A stretch of 41,298 nt of DNA from contig JAXLQL010000045.1 in NCBI GenBank assembly GCA_046331625.1, forward strand, positions 1 through 41,298. Reading direction: 5' to 3'. Every line of letters begins with the position of its first letter. Position 1 is the stretch's first letter. This DNA comes from JAXLQL01 sp046331625. GTDB taxonomy: Bacteria; Acidobacteriota; Terriglobia; Bryobacterales; Bryobacteraceae. The notes beneath the pieces were generated by a model. That model saw nothing but the letters and a program-made list of their open reading frames with translations, did no database searches and had not been told where the DNA came from. Positions 7,937-15,739 of the stretch are shown piece by piece. The translations under genes were made by a program, and so were the position numbers.

Positions 7937-8377
7937 ATGACCTGCCGGGAACGGCAACAAAATCCGCAGGCTACGTTTCTGCGCAATGCCGAGAACATCT
8001 TCGAGGCGGCGCAAGGAGCGTTCGAGCGCGGCGAAACCGTCTCCGAACTCGACATTCTGATTGGCTCCGACGGTGGCGTTCACCTGAAGATGAACGGCGA
8101 CGGTTGGGGCTTGGAAGCTCTGCAGGCGCATCACGGGGCCCGGATGGCCTACAGGGTTCGCCAACTGGACGATCGTGTCCGGCTGGAAGGCCGGGCAGGC
8201 TCTCGCACTTGTCTGTTCGAAGCCGCAAAGCCCGATGGGGCCGCCCGCCTTCTTTTGGCGAATACAAAGCTTTATGACATGGGGCTGAATGACATCGGGC
8301 CAGACAGAATGTCGCTGCCCGCCGCCATTCCCGCAGCGAAATCCATAGTTGGAAGGTACGGCTATGAAGTTCCGTAG
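7937..8377 (+). CDS. Conserved-looking protein of unknown function
   Basis: This is a 146-residue cytoplasmic-looking protein with no signal peptide, membrane helix or motif that I recognise. The N-terminal part is helical (FLRNAENIFEAAQGAFERG). The middle looks like beta strands (SELDILIGSDGGVHLKM, then ARMAYRVRQLDDRVRLEGRA). There is a C-terminal DMGLNDIGPDRMSLPAAIPAAK segment. Codon use, rich in G/C at third positions, matches the neighbouring real genes, which supports it over the antisense frame. It is divergent from the carboxypeptidase gene and sits upstream of the TonB-dependent receptor, with 198 bases between. Confidence 0.65.
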   Translation: MTCRERQQNPQATFLRNAENIFEAAQGAFERGETVSELDILIGSDGGVHLKMNGDGWGLEALQAHHGARMAYRVRQLDDRVRLEGRAGSRTCLFEAAKPDGAARLLLANTKLYDMGLNDIGPDRMSLPAAIPAAKSIVGRYGYEVP

Positions 8378-8514
8378 ACCCCGGGTACACGCATGAGGGG
8401 GTAGCACCTCCTTTGGGTGGTGGTCATAAAACGCTGATCCTGCGGAGGTTGTTACCAATGGTCCGGTTCGCCCCGGCGAGTACTGGGAGGCGCGTCCCTC
8501 AGTGGTAACTGAAT

Positions 8515-8523
8515 TGCTACAAT
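8515..8523 (+). promoter_or_regulatory. Probable extended -10 promoter of the TonB-dependent receptor
   Basis: TGCTACAAT is a near-consensus extended -10 element. It predicts a start of transcription near 8530 and a leader of about 46 bases before ATG 8576. The possible ATG at 8522 overlaps this element, which argues against that start. Between 8453 and 8507 the sequence can fold: TTACCA (8453-8458) pairs with TGGTAA (8503-8508), enclosing further GC stems. Confidence 0.45.
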
Positions 8524-8575
8524 GTCTGGCAAGGCTCATTCGAGCCAACGTTCAGTTTTTGGTTGGGGAAAGATT

Positions 8576-11500
8576 ATGAAAACTTGTCTACCGGCAAGTC
8601 GGTACTTTGCCGGAGCGCGGAAGTGCGCTCCCGTGTACCTACTCGCAGCACTGGCCATGGGGAACCTTCTCGTGGCGCAGGAACGATTCAGCGAACTTCA
8701 AGGCACGGCAACCGATCCCAGTGGCGCGGTACTGCCGAACGTCACCGTCAAGGTAACCAACAAGGGCACGGGCCGCATCGTCGAGACGCAAACGGGCGCC
8801 TCCGGGCAGTACGTTGCCAAGAGCCTCGAACCAGGCCACTACTCGGTCCGGTTCGAAGCCAGCGGCTTCACCACGTACGAAGTGGCCGACGTGAACCTGC
8901 AACTCGGCAAGACGCTCCGCGTCGATGGTCCGATGCAGGTGGCGCGCTCGGAGCAGAGTGTCCAGGTTACCGAAGCGGCTCCGCTCATCGACACCACCAA
9001 CACCACCATGGCCCACAATCTGACGGCCGAAGAGTTTGACCGGCTGCCCAAGGCGCGCAGCTTCCAGAACCTGGCGGTTCTGTCGACGTCGGTCAATTCG
9101 GGCGATGTGGAAGGTGGCATTCAGGTGAACGGCGCCAGCGGCGCGGAAAACAACTTCACCATCGACGGCATTTCCACCGTCAGCCTGATCAACGGCCAGT
9201 CGCGGCAAAACGCCGTGTTCGAAATTCTGCAAGAAGTGCAGGTCAAGACCGGCGGCATTTCGGCCGAGTACGGCGGCGCGATGGGCGGCGTGATCAGCGG
9301 CATCACCAAGTCAGGCGGCAACGCCTTCCACGGCGATGTTCACTACTATCTGTCAGGCAACAAGTTGAGCGCCCAGCCGCGCCAGCGTGCCTTGCTGAGC
9401 CCGTCCGACGATACGACGGTTGCCTACTGGCAGGACAAGAAGCAGAAGGCGGACACCCACGAAATCGGATACAGCCTCGGCGGGTACTTCATCAAGAACC
9501 GCCTCTATTTCTACAGTGCCGCGTCGCCGCGGTACGGCCGCTCGACGTTCAACTACCTGTTCTCCAACGGCAAGGAGCCTGACTCGATCAGCCAGAAGCG
9601 GCTCGACAACACCTTGTTCGAGAAGCTGTCATTCGATATCACCAAGACGCTGCGCGGCAGCGCGCACTGGCTGTGGACGCCTTCGACGGTAACCGGTACC
9701 CTTCCTGGATACAACGGCGAGGGGGCGAACTTCGTGACTTCTTCCAAGGCCGCCAATCAGATCCGCAAGGGCCAGGGCTTCCAACAGCCCCAGACGAACT
9801 TCGGTGCAACGCTCGACTGGACCGCGACCCCAACCACGCTATTCTCGGTTCGCGCGGGACGTTTCTGGGACAACTACAAAGACTTCGGTCTGCCCAATAT
9901 CACCCCTGTCACTTTCCAAACTTCGGCGATCGGTCTGCCGTTCACGATTCCCACTGACCTCCAGCAGCCGATCGGGTTCAACAATACACCGCGCTTCCTG
10001 GTGAGCACCTACGATATCGCCGCGCGGACCTACGTCCAGGGCGACTTCAGCAAGTTCGTCAAGGCGGCTGGCACCCACGATCTGAAGCTCGGCATCGGTA
10101 CGCAGAAGATTGTGAACAAGGTGCTGACGCAGTACCCCACCGGCGGCTATATCAACATCTTCTGGAACCGCGCATTCAACTCGTCGGTCCCCGGCGGTCC
10201 GCGCAACGCCCGCGGCACCTACGGCTACTACGAATTTCACCAGATCGGCACTGCCGGAACCACCGGCGCCAACCTGAGCAACATGTACGTTCAGGACAAC
10301 TGGAGAATCATCCCCCGGCTGACGCTGAACCTCGGATTCCGGTTCGAGAAGGAAACGGTGCCGTCGTTCGTCCGTTCGGTCAGGGACTACGCGTTCCAGT
10401 TCGGCTGGGGTGACAAGTTTGCTCCGCGCCTGGGCGCATCCTATGACGTCTTCGGCGATGGCCGCCTGAAGGTCTACGGCAGCTACGGCCGCTACTTCGA
10501 CTGGGTCAAGTACGAACTCGCTCGCGGTACATTCGGCGGCGACTACTGGCGCGTGCGCTATCGTGCCCTCGACACGCCGAACGTTTTCGGCCTGAACAGC
10601 GGCAACCTTCCCGGTGCGGACCTCTGGAATCCCGCGGTGACGGACTCTTTCCGCAACCGCCGCGTACCGGGCTTCGACACGATCGATCCGAAGATCAAGC
10701 CGATGGGTACGGACAACTTCAATGGCGGCGTCGAGTTCCAAATCGCCAACAATCTGGTGTTCCGCGGATCCTACGTGCATACCAAGCTGCTTCGCACGAT
10801 CGAGGATCTGGGCGTGCTGGTCAACGGCGACGAAGTCTACTACTACGCCAACCCCGGCGAAGGCTCGGCTCTGCAAACGCCTTCTTCCGGCTTGACCAAG
10901 GCGTTCCCGACCCCCAAGGCGAAGCGTACCTATGACGCCGTGGAGTTGCAGGTAACCAAGCGCTACGGTAAGTGGTTCGGTTCGGCCAGCTACGTGATCT
11001 CCCGCCTCTACGGCAACTACGCGGGATTGGCCAATTCAGACGAAATTCGCACGGGTGCCGATGGATTGGGGATCTACGCACCGGCCCAACAGGCCGGCGG
11101 CCAGATCTTCCGGCCGGGCGGCAGCGCCAATCGCGCATGGGATATCGACGAACTGCTGTGGGATTCCAAGGGCCACCTCGATCCGCAGGGCCGCTTGGGA
11201 ACTGACCGCCCGCACGCCATCAAGCTGTATGGCTCGCGCACCTTTGACTGGGGCAAGAATCAGCGTACCGACATCGGTGGGTTCTTCTACGGTGCTTCGG
11301 GTACGCCTCTGACGACCCTCGTCAACACCATCAACGGCACGCAGACGTTCGTCAATGGCCGTGGTGATCTGGGCCGCACGCCCTTCCTCAACTACACGAA
11401 CCTGGTCATCGGACACGAGTACAAGTTGGGTGAAGTCAAGCGCATCCGATTCGAGTTCAATGCCGACAACCTCTTCAACCAGAAGACGGTTCGCCACATC

Positions 11501-11695
11501 TGGACCGAACTCAACCGTGCCCGTAACTCGGCCGAGATCGATCTGAGCAATACGGATCTCGCCAAGGGCTATGACTATCGCACCATGATCAATGGCACGT
11601 CGGAAGGCGCCAAGGCCCTCTCGCCGCTGTTCGGTAAAGCCGATTGGTTCAATCCCGGTTTCGCCGGCCGCTTCGGTGTGAAGTTCATCTTCTAA
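8576..11695 (+). CDS. TonB-dependent outer-membrane receptor with N-terminal carboxypeptidase-regulatory-like domain
   Basis: This is a 1039-residue outer-membrane protein. A signal peptide (VYLLAALAMGNLLVAQ) is followed by a carboxypeptidase-regulatory-like domain (ELQGTATDPSGAVLPNVTVKV to about residue 115). A plug domain follows (LPKARSFQNLAVLS, FTIDGISTV, EYGGAMGGVISGITKSGGN), then a long beta barrel with alternating aromatic strands. The chain ends in KFIF with a C-terminal phenylalanine, a typical barrel-assembly signal. This Oar-like architecture is greatly expanded in Acidobacteriota. The TonB system encoded at 22801-25372 could energise it. The substrate is unknown. Start 8576 is preceded by GGGGAAAG. 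An upstream ATG at 8522 would add 18 residues but overlaps the promoter element. Confidence 0.93.
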   Translation: MKTCLPASRYFAGARKCAPVYLLAALAMGNLLVAQERFSELQGTATDPSGAVLPNVTVKVTNKGTGRIVETQTGASGQYVAKSLEPGHYSVRFEASGFTTYEVADVNLQLGKTLRVDGPMQVARSEQSVQVTEAAPLIDTTNTTMAHNLTAEEFDRLPKARSFQNLAVLSTSVNSGDVEGGIQVNGASGAENNFTIDGISTVSLINGQSRQNAVFEILQEVQVKTGGISAEYGGAMGGVISGITKSGGNAFHGDVHYYLSGNKLSAQPRQRALLSPSDDTTVAYWQDKKQKADTHEIGYSLGGYFIKNRLYFYSAASPRYGRSTFNYLFSNGKEPDSISQKRLDNTLFEKLSFDITKTLRGSAHWLWTPSTVTGTLPGYNGEGANFVTSSKAANQIRKGQGFQQPQTNFGATLDWTATPTTLFSVRAGRFWDNYKDFGLPNITPVTFQTSAIGLPFTIPTDLQQPIGFNNTPRFLVSTYDIAARTYVQGDFSKFVKAAGTHDLKLGIGTQKIVNKVLTQYPTGGYINIFWNRAFNSSVPGGPRNARGTYGYYEFHQIGTAGTTGANLSNMYVQDNWRIIPRLTLNLGFRFEKETVPSFVRSVRDYAFQFGWGDKFAPRLGASYDVFGDGRLKVYGSYGRYFDWVKYELARGTFGGDYWRVRYRALDTPNVFGLNSGNLPGADLWNPAVTDSFRNRRVPGFDTIDPKIKPMGTDNFNGGVEFQIANNLVFRGSYVHTKLLRTIEDLGVLVNGDEVYYYANPGEGSALQTPSSGLTKAFPTPKAKRTYDAVELQVTKRYGKWFGSASYVISRLYGNYAGLANSDEIRTGADGLGIYAPAQQAGGQIFRPGGSANRAWDIDELLWDSKGHLDPQGRLGTDRPHAIKLYGSRTFDWGKNQRTDIGGFFYGASGTPLTTLVNTINGTQTFVNGRGDLGRTPFLNYTNLVIGHEYKLGEVKRIRFEFNADNLFNQKTVRHIWTELNRARNSAEIDLSNTDLAKGYDYRTMINGTSEGAKALSPLFGKADWFNPGFAGRFGVKFIF

Positions 11696-11720
11696 CCAGA
11701 ACCTGCCGCGCGTCGGTCAA

Positions 11721-11752
11721 AGGGCTCCGGACTCCCTCCGGGGCCCTTTTTT
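11721..11752 (+). terminator. Rho-independent terminator of the TonB-dependent receptor gene
   Basis: A 10-bp stem with one G-T pair is formed by AGGGCTCCGG (11721-11730) and CCGGGGCCCT (11738-11747). Six T's follow (11747-11752). It lies 25 bases after the receptor stop. The stop codon of the convergent small gene sits in the T tract. Confidence 0.9.
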
Positions 11753-11990
11753 ATTTCTCTCCGCGAAGCTTCGCAAGCTGCTCGTCGAGATGCGCCAGCG
11801 CAGCTTCCAACTGCTGCTTCCTGCGCGGATGCTTCGTTGACGCGAGTTCGTTCAACACGCGCGTGCGCGATAGTTCGAGGCTCTCGCGATCCACATCGGC
11901 AGCCGTGCGCGACTCGTCCCGCTTCGCACGCGCAAGCTCCCGTTGCTCCTGCTGCGATTCGACGTCTTTGCTTTCCCAGCCTCGCGACAT
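11751..11990 (-). CDS. Small charged coiled-coil protein, unknown function
   Basis: This 79-residue protein is almost entirely helical and highly charged: it begins MSRGWESKDVESQQEQ and continues with Arg/Glu/Leu-rich heptad-like sequence to LAALAHLDEQLAKLRGEK-type repeats near the end. It has no signal peptide or membrane segment. Composition and the absence of alternative good frames suggest a real cytoplasmic gene. It is divergent from the MlrC-like gene and its stop codon overlaps the receptor terminator. I do not recognise the family. Confidence 0.6.
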   Translation of the reverse strand: MSRGWESKDVESQQEQRELARAKRDESRTAADVDRESLELSRTRVLNELASTKHPRRKQQLEAALAHLDEQLAKLRGEK

Positions 11991-12026
11991 GCGTCAGCCT
12001 CTTCCTGTCAGATAGGATAGATCGAA

Positions 12027-13505
12027 ATGCGCATCGCCGTTGCCGCCATCCTGCAAGAGAGCAATACCTTCTCTCCCGTCTATACCCACTACGAGGATTT
12101 CACACCCGTCTTCGGCTCGGGTGTCGTCGAGCGCCATCAGGGAAAGCTCACCGAAATGGGTGGCTTCCTTGACGTGCTCGCCCCTAGGCCCGATGTCGAG
12201 ATCGTGCCGATCTGCGCTGCATGGGCGATCACCGCCAATCGGCTCGATGCCAAGGGACTCGCCCGTCTCTCGCGCGAATTCCGCCGCGTCCTTTCCGAAG
12301 CCGGCGAGGTCGACGGACTGTTGCTCGCCATGCACGGCGCCCAAACCGCCGAAGGAGTGGACGACGTGGAAGGCCATTTCCTCGGCATTGCTCGCGAAGT
12401 ACTCGGCGCTGCAAAGCCGATCGTGCTCTCGCTCGACCTTCACGCCAACGTCACCCGCGCCATGGCCGAACGGGCGAGCGCGATCGTCGGCTATCACACC
12501 TATCCGCACGTCGACCTTTTCGAGACCGGCCAGAAAGCCGCCCGCCTCATGCTCCGCATTCTCGAAGGCAAGTGCACGCCGACCATGGCGCGCGTCAAGC
12601 TGCCGCTGATCGTCAACGCAGAGAACTCGCAAAGTGCTCACGGACCCTTTGCTCGATTGCTCGCGATGGGCAAGCGCCTAGAGGCCAGCGGCAAGGCCGA
12701 AGCTGTTTCCGTCTTTCCCGTGCAGCCGTGGATGGATATCGCCGAGATGGGTTGCGCCGTCACCGTCGTCACGAATGGCGCGCCCGCCGAAGCGCGCCGC
12801 CAAGCCGAGCGCATCGCCCGCCGCTTCTGGGACACGCGCCGCGAGTTCGAGCCCGAACTCGTCCCGCCCGAAGAAGCGATCCGCCGCGCGGGCGAGATCG
12901 AGGGCGGTCCCGTTGTTCTCGCGGAATCGTCGGATTCCACCGGTTCCGGCTCGCCGGGCGACTCCACTGGCGTGCTGAAACATCTCATTCACGGAGCCGC
13001 ACACGGGCCAGCGGCGATCTTTCTGGTCGACCCGGTCGCGGTCAAGAGAGCCATGGCGGCCGGGGTAGGGAAGACCGTGCGCATGGCGATCGGCGGCTGC
13101 TTCGACAAGAAGAATTCGAAGCCCGTGAAGGTGGTCGCGCGCGTGCGCCAGATCTCGGAAGGGCGCTGGACGCCGCGCGCCCGCGGATACAACACGGGCA
13201 TCGAATGCAACATGGGTCCTGCGGTGGTGCTCGAGCACGGCAACACCACGATCCTGGTGGGTTCACAATCGGCGATGACCGTGGACCCGGCTCTGTTCCG
13301 CGACCACGGCATCGAGCCGCTGCATCAGAAGATCGTGGTGGTGAAGTCGCCCAATGGATTCCGCGCCTGCTATGAGCCGATCGCCAAAGCGATCTTCGTG
13401 GTGGACACGCCCGGCGTCTCCACGGCCAATTTGAAGACACTGCCGTGGAAGCGGATCGAGCGTCCCATCTATCCCCTCGACGCAGAAACCCGGTACCCGG
13501 CATGA
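12027..13505 (+). CDS. M81-family metallopeptidase (microcystinase C, MlrC-like)
   Basis: This is a 492-residue protein starting MRIAVAAILQESNTFSP, the conserved MlrC N-terminus. Probable zinc ligands are D137 and H139 (LSLDLHANV) and H161 (GYHTYPHVDLFETG), spaced like those reported for Sphingomonas MlrC. A C-terminal MlrC domain follows (SSDSTGSGSPGDST, then RGYNTGIECNMGPAVV). MlrC cleaves linear microcystin peptides, but this family is widespread in bacteria that do not degrade toxins, so the natural substrate is probably another small peptide or amide. Its stop overlaps the start of an MFS transporter gene by ATGA, implying coupled uptake and hydrolysis. Confidence 0.9.
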   Translation: MRIAVAAILQESNTFSPVYTHYEDFTPVFGSGVVERHQGKLTEMGGFLDVLAPRPDVEIVPICAAWAITANRLDAKGLARLSREFRRVLSEAGEVDGLLLAMHGAQTAEGVDDVEGHFLGIAREVLGAAKPIVLSLDLHANVTRAMAERASAIVGYHTYPHVDLFETGQKAARLMLRILEGKCTPTMARVKLPLIVNAENSQSAHGPFARLLAMGKRLEASGKAEAVSVFPVQPWMDIAEMGCAVTVVTNGAPAEARRQAERIARRFWDTRREFEPELVPPEEAIRRAGEIEGGPVVLAESSDSTGSGSPGDSTGVLKHLIHGAAHGPAAIFLVDPVAVKRAMAAGVGKTVRMAIGGCFDKKNSKPVKVVARVRQISEGRWTPRARGYNTGIECNMGPAVVLEHGNTTILVGSQSAMTVDPALFRDHGIEPLHQKIVVVKSPNGFRACYEPIAKAIFVVDTPGVSTANLKTLPWKRIERPIYPLDAETRYPA

Positions 13506-14728
13506 TTCGCTACAGCATCGTTCTGCTGGCGCTGTTGATCAACGTGATCTGCTACACGGATCGCTCCTGCATCTCGATCGCAGGGCCTTCGATGCAGAAG
13601 GAGTTTTCGCTATCGCCTACGCAGATGGGGCTGGTCTACAGCATCTTCAGCCTCTCGTATTTCGCAGGGCAGACTCCGTGGGGACTGGTGGCCGACCGAT
13701 ACGGAGCGCGGTGGCTGGTGGCGTTCGCGATCACCGGATGGTCGATCTTCACCGGACTCACTTCGCTTGCCGCGTCGTTTCCGATGCTGCTCGGGATCCG
13801 GCTGGTGTTCGGTGCGTTGGAAGCGGCGCTCTCGCCCTCGATCGCCACGGCGTTCGGGCGCTGGATCCCGGTGACGGAGCGCTCGTCGGCGTTCGGATTC
13901 TTTCTCGGCGGCGGACGTTTGGGCGGCGCCATCACGCCGCTGATCGCGGCCCCAGTGCTGCTCGACTACGGATGGCGATCGATGTTCGTCATCTTCGCGT
14001 CGCTCGGCTTCGTCGCTGTTGGGGCATGGCTGGCGTGGTTCCGTGACGATCCGGCCAGGCACGCGAGAGTCAGCAGCGAAGAGCTCGAAACAATCCGGCG
14101 CGACACGTTGTCCAAGTCCGCGGTGGCCACGGATTGGGGCCGGCTGCTGCGCTCGCCGCGGCTGTGGTGCTTGCTGGCCGTGTCATTCGGGTGCACATTT
14201 CTTTGGCAATTTTTCATTACCTGGTTTCCCACTTACTTGATGAAAGACCGCGGGATGGGGCTGCAGGAAGCCGCGCGTTACTCGAGCCTTCCGTTTTTCT
14301 TCGGTGTTTTCGCTACCTGGGTAGGTGGGTTGCTCACCGATGCGCTGTCGAAACGCTGGGATCCGCGCCGGGCGCGCAAGGTGATCGGCTCCACTGCCCT
14401 CGCCGTGGCAAGTGTGCTCATCTCGGCTGGCATTTGGTGCTCGGAGCCGCGCATGGCCGCTGTGCTGATGGCTTCGGCCGCGATCGGAGTGGACCTGTTC
14501 CTGGGCGCTGCATGGACATCGGCGCTCGATATCGGCGGCAGCAGTGGAGGCGCGGTGGCCGGCATGATGAACGCGGCTTCCAACTGCGCGGGTTTCGCCT
14601 CGCCCACGTTCACTGGATGGGTGGTGCAAACGTGGAACAGTTGGAATGTTTTTCTGGCGGCGGCCGCGGCGATCAATCTGTGCGCGTCGCTGTTGTGGCT
14701 GCGGGTGCAACAACCGGACCGCTCCTGA
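13502..14728 (+). CDS. MFS transporter, ACS (anion:cation symporter)-like family
   Basis: This is a 408-residue, 12-helix inner-membrane transporter. The first loop carries NVICYTDRSCISIAGP and the ACS-like cytoplasmic motif PWGLVADRYGARW between helices 2 and 3, matching the MFS G-x-L-a-D-r-x-G-r pattern. The second half starts after the DDPARHARVSSEELETI loop, a typical ACS feature. Family members import organic anions such as hexuronates, glucarate or phthalate with protons. The ATGA overlap with the MlrC-like peptidase gene predicts translational coupling and a shared substrate. A second, damaged ACS-like gene lies at 28303-29601. Confidence 0.88.
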   Translation: MIRYSIVLLALLINVICYTDRSCISIAGPSMQKEFSLSPTQMGLVYSIFSLSYFAGQTPWGLVADRYGARWLVAFAITGWSIFTGLTSLAASFPMLLGIRLVFGALEAALSPSIATAFGRWIPVTERSSAFGFFLGGGRLGGAITPLIAAPVLLDYGWRSMFVIFASLGFVAVGAWLAWFRDDPARHARVSSEELETIRRDTLSKSAVATDWGRLLRSPRLWCLLAVSFGCTFLWQFFITWFPTYLMKDRGMGLQEAARYSSLPFFFGVFATWVGGLLTDALSKRWDPRRARKVIGSTALAVASVLISAGIWCSEPRMAAVLMASAAIGVDLFLGAAWTSALDIGGSSGGAVAGMMNAASNCAGFASPTFTGWVVQTWNSWNVFLAAAAAINLCASLLWLRVQQPDRS

Positions 14729-14864
14729 AGTGGACGCATGATCGCACGGGCGAGAGCCATCTCAGGCCTGCCACAAGTCCCCGAAATTCTTAGACGTAGG
14801 CGCGCTGTGCCGGTCAAATCCAGGCCGGTATTGAAAGCGTGGATTTTAGCTTGTGCGATGTTCT

Positions 14865-14881
14865 GGGCCACAAACTGGCCC
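14865..14881. other. Inverted repeat upstream of the OmpA cassette
   Basis: GGGCCA (14865-14870) and TGGCCC (14876-14881) flank CAAAC, 47 bases before the small membrane protein start. It could be an operator or the base of a leader hairpin. Nothing else was recognised in the 199-base gap 14729-14927. Confidence 0.3.
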
Positions 14882-14927
14882 GAAACTCGATGATTTTTCT
14901 TGCATCCAAGGGCGGCTGTGTGACATC

Positions 14928-15044
14928 ATGAACCTCCATACAGCCATGAGCCTTCTGTACATCGAAATCATCGTGCTGATCGTGGCGGCCTTCCTTCTGG
15001 GTTTGGTGATCACTTGGTCGCTGCTCGGCCGCCAGTCATCCTGA
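14928..15044 (+). CDS. Small single-pass membrane protein (38 aa)
   Basis: ATG 14928 encodes 38 residues: MNLHTAMSLLYIE, then one hydrophobic helix (IIVLIVAAFLLGLVITWSLL) and a short GRQSS tail. An internal ATG at 14946 would give 32 residues. It lies 21 bases upstream of the BON-OmpA gene and shares its strand, so it is probably the first gene of a three-gene envelope cassette. The function is unknown. The single helix resembles the membrane anchor of the third gene in position and length, but sequence identity is not obvious. Confidence 0.6.
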   Translation: MNLHTAMSLLYIEIIVLIVAAFLLGLVITWSLLGRQSS

Positions 15045-15065
15045 AATAATCAAACGCGAGGTCCT

Positions 15066-15737
15066 ATGCTTGCTAAGCTTGGTTCCTTGGCAGCTGCGCT
15101 TGCGCTGCCTTTCCTCTGCCTCCAATGCATTTCCAGCCATGCAACCAACATCCAAAAGGGTTTGCAGGCGCTCACTTCCTCTGCGCTCGCCGGCGCCAAT
15201 ATCAAGGGCGTAACGGTCGGGGCTGATGGTCGCGACATCGTCCTCAAGGGCGTAGTCGATAGCGAGCCAACCAAGGCGACAGCCGGTACCATCGCCATGG
15301 CCCTCCCAGGCGTACGCACCGTGGACAATCAACTCACAGTCGCCCCTCCCGTGGCCGTGATCCAGAAGAAGATCGACGAAATCCTCCTCAAGAAGAAGAT
15401 CGAGTTCGAGACCGCGAAGGACGTGATTCTGCCCGCCAGCACACCGGTGCTCGATGAAGCGCTGGCCGTGCTGAAGGAAGCGCCTCAGTTGACTATCACG
15501 ATCAATGGCCACACAGATTCACGAGGCGACGCTGCGGCCAACAAGGACCTCAGTGCCCGCCGCGCCCGTGCCGTTGCCACCTGGTTCCAGAGTCACGGTG
15601 TCGAATCCAGCCGGTTGTCGTCGGCCGGTTTCGGCGCCGAGAAGCCCATCGACACCAACGATACGGACGCTGGCCGGGCCAAGAACCGCCGGGTCGAAAT
15701 CATCGCCAATTCGGCAGTCACGGTGGGAGGCAAATAG
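15066..15737 (+). CDS. BON domain and OmpA C-terminal domain envelope protein
   Basis: This 223-residue exported protein has an N-terminal hydrophobic leader (LGSLAAALALPFLCLQC). A BON-like domain follows (about 38-95: GVTVGADGRDIVLKGVVDS, then ALPGVRTVDNQLTV), then a peptidoglycan-binding OmpA domain (about 108-215). The OmpA signature is ITINGHTDSRGDAAANKDLSARRA, shown here in parts, followed by GFGAEKPIDTNDTDAGRAKNRRVEI. BON domains bind membranes or partner proteins, and OmpA domains hold peptidoglycan through meso-diaminopimelate. Its stop is two bases before the long repeat protein, so the two should be made together. Cys17 and Cys21 near the leader do not form a good lipobox. Confidence 0.88.
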   Translation: MLAKLGSLAAALALPFLCLQCISSHATNIQKGLQALTSSALAGANIKGVTVGADGRDIVLKGVVDSEPTKATAGTIAMALPGVRTVDNQLTVAPPVAVIQKKIDEILLKKKIEFETAKDVILPASTPVLDEALAVLKEAPQLTITINGHTDSRGDAAANKDLSARRARAVATWFQSHGVESSRLSSAGFGAEKPIDTNDTDAGRAKNRRVEIIANSAVTVGGK

Positions 15738-15739
15738 TC

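Noticed and set aside
8390..8520. Possible riboswitch upstream of the TonB receptor
   Set aside because: Some pairing is possible, but none of the cobalamin, TPP or other riboswitch core sequences I know are present.
7544..8548. Minus-strand open frame of 334 codons upstream of the PBP4 gene
   Set aside because: It overlaps the start of the carboxypeptidase gene in another frame and runs antisense to the 146-residue protein; codon use is less favourable and no motif is seen.
9839..10876. Minus-strand open frame opposite the TonB-dependent receptor
   Set aside because: The receptor barrel is unambiguous; the reverse frame is a by-product of its codon bias.
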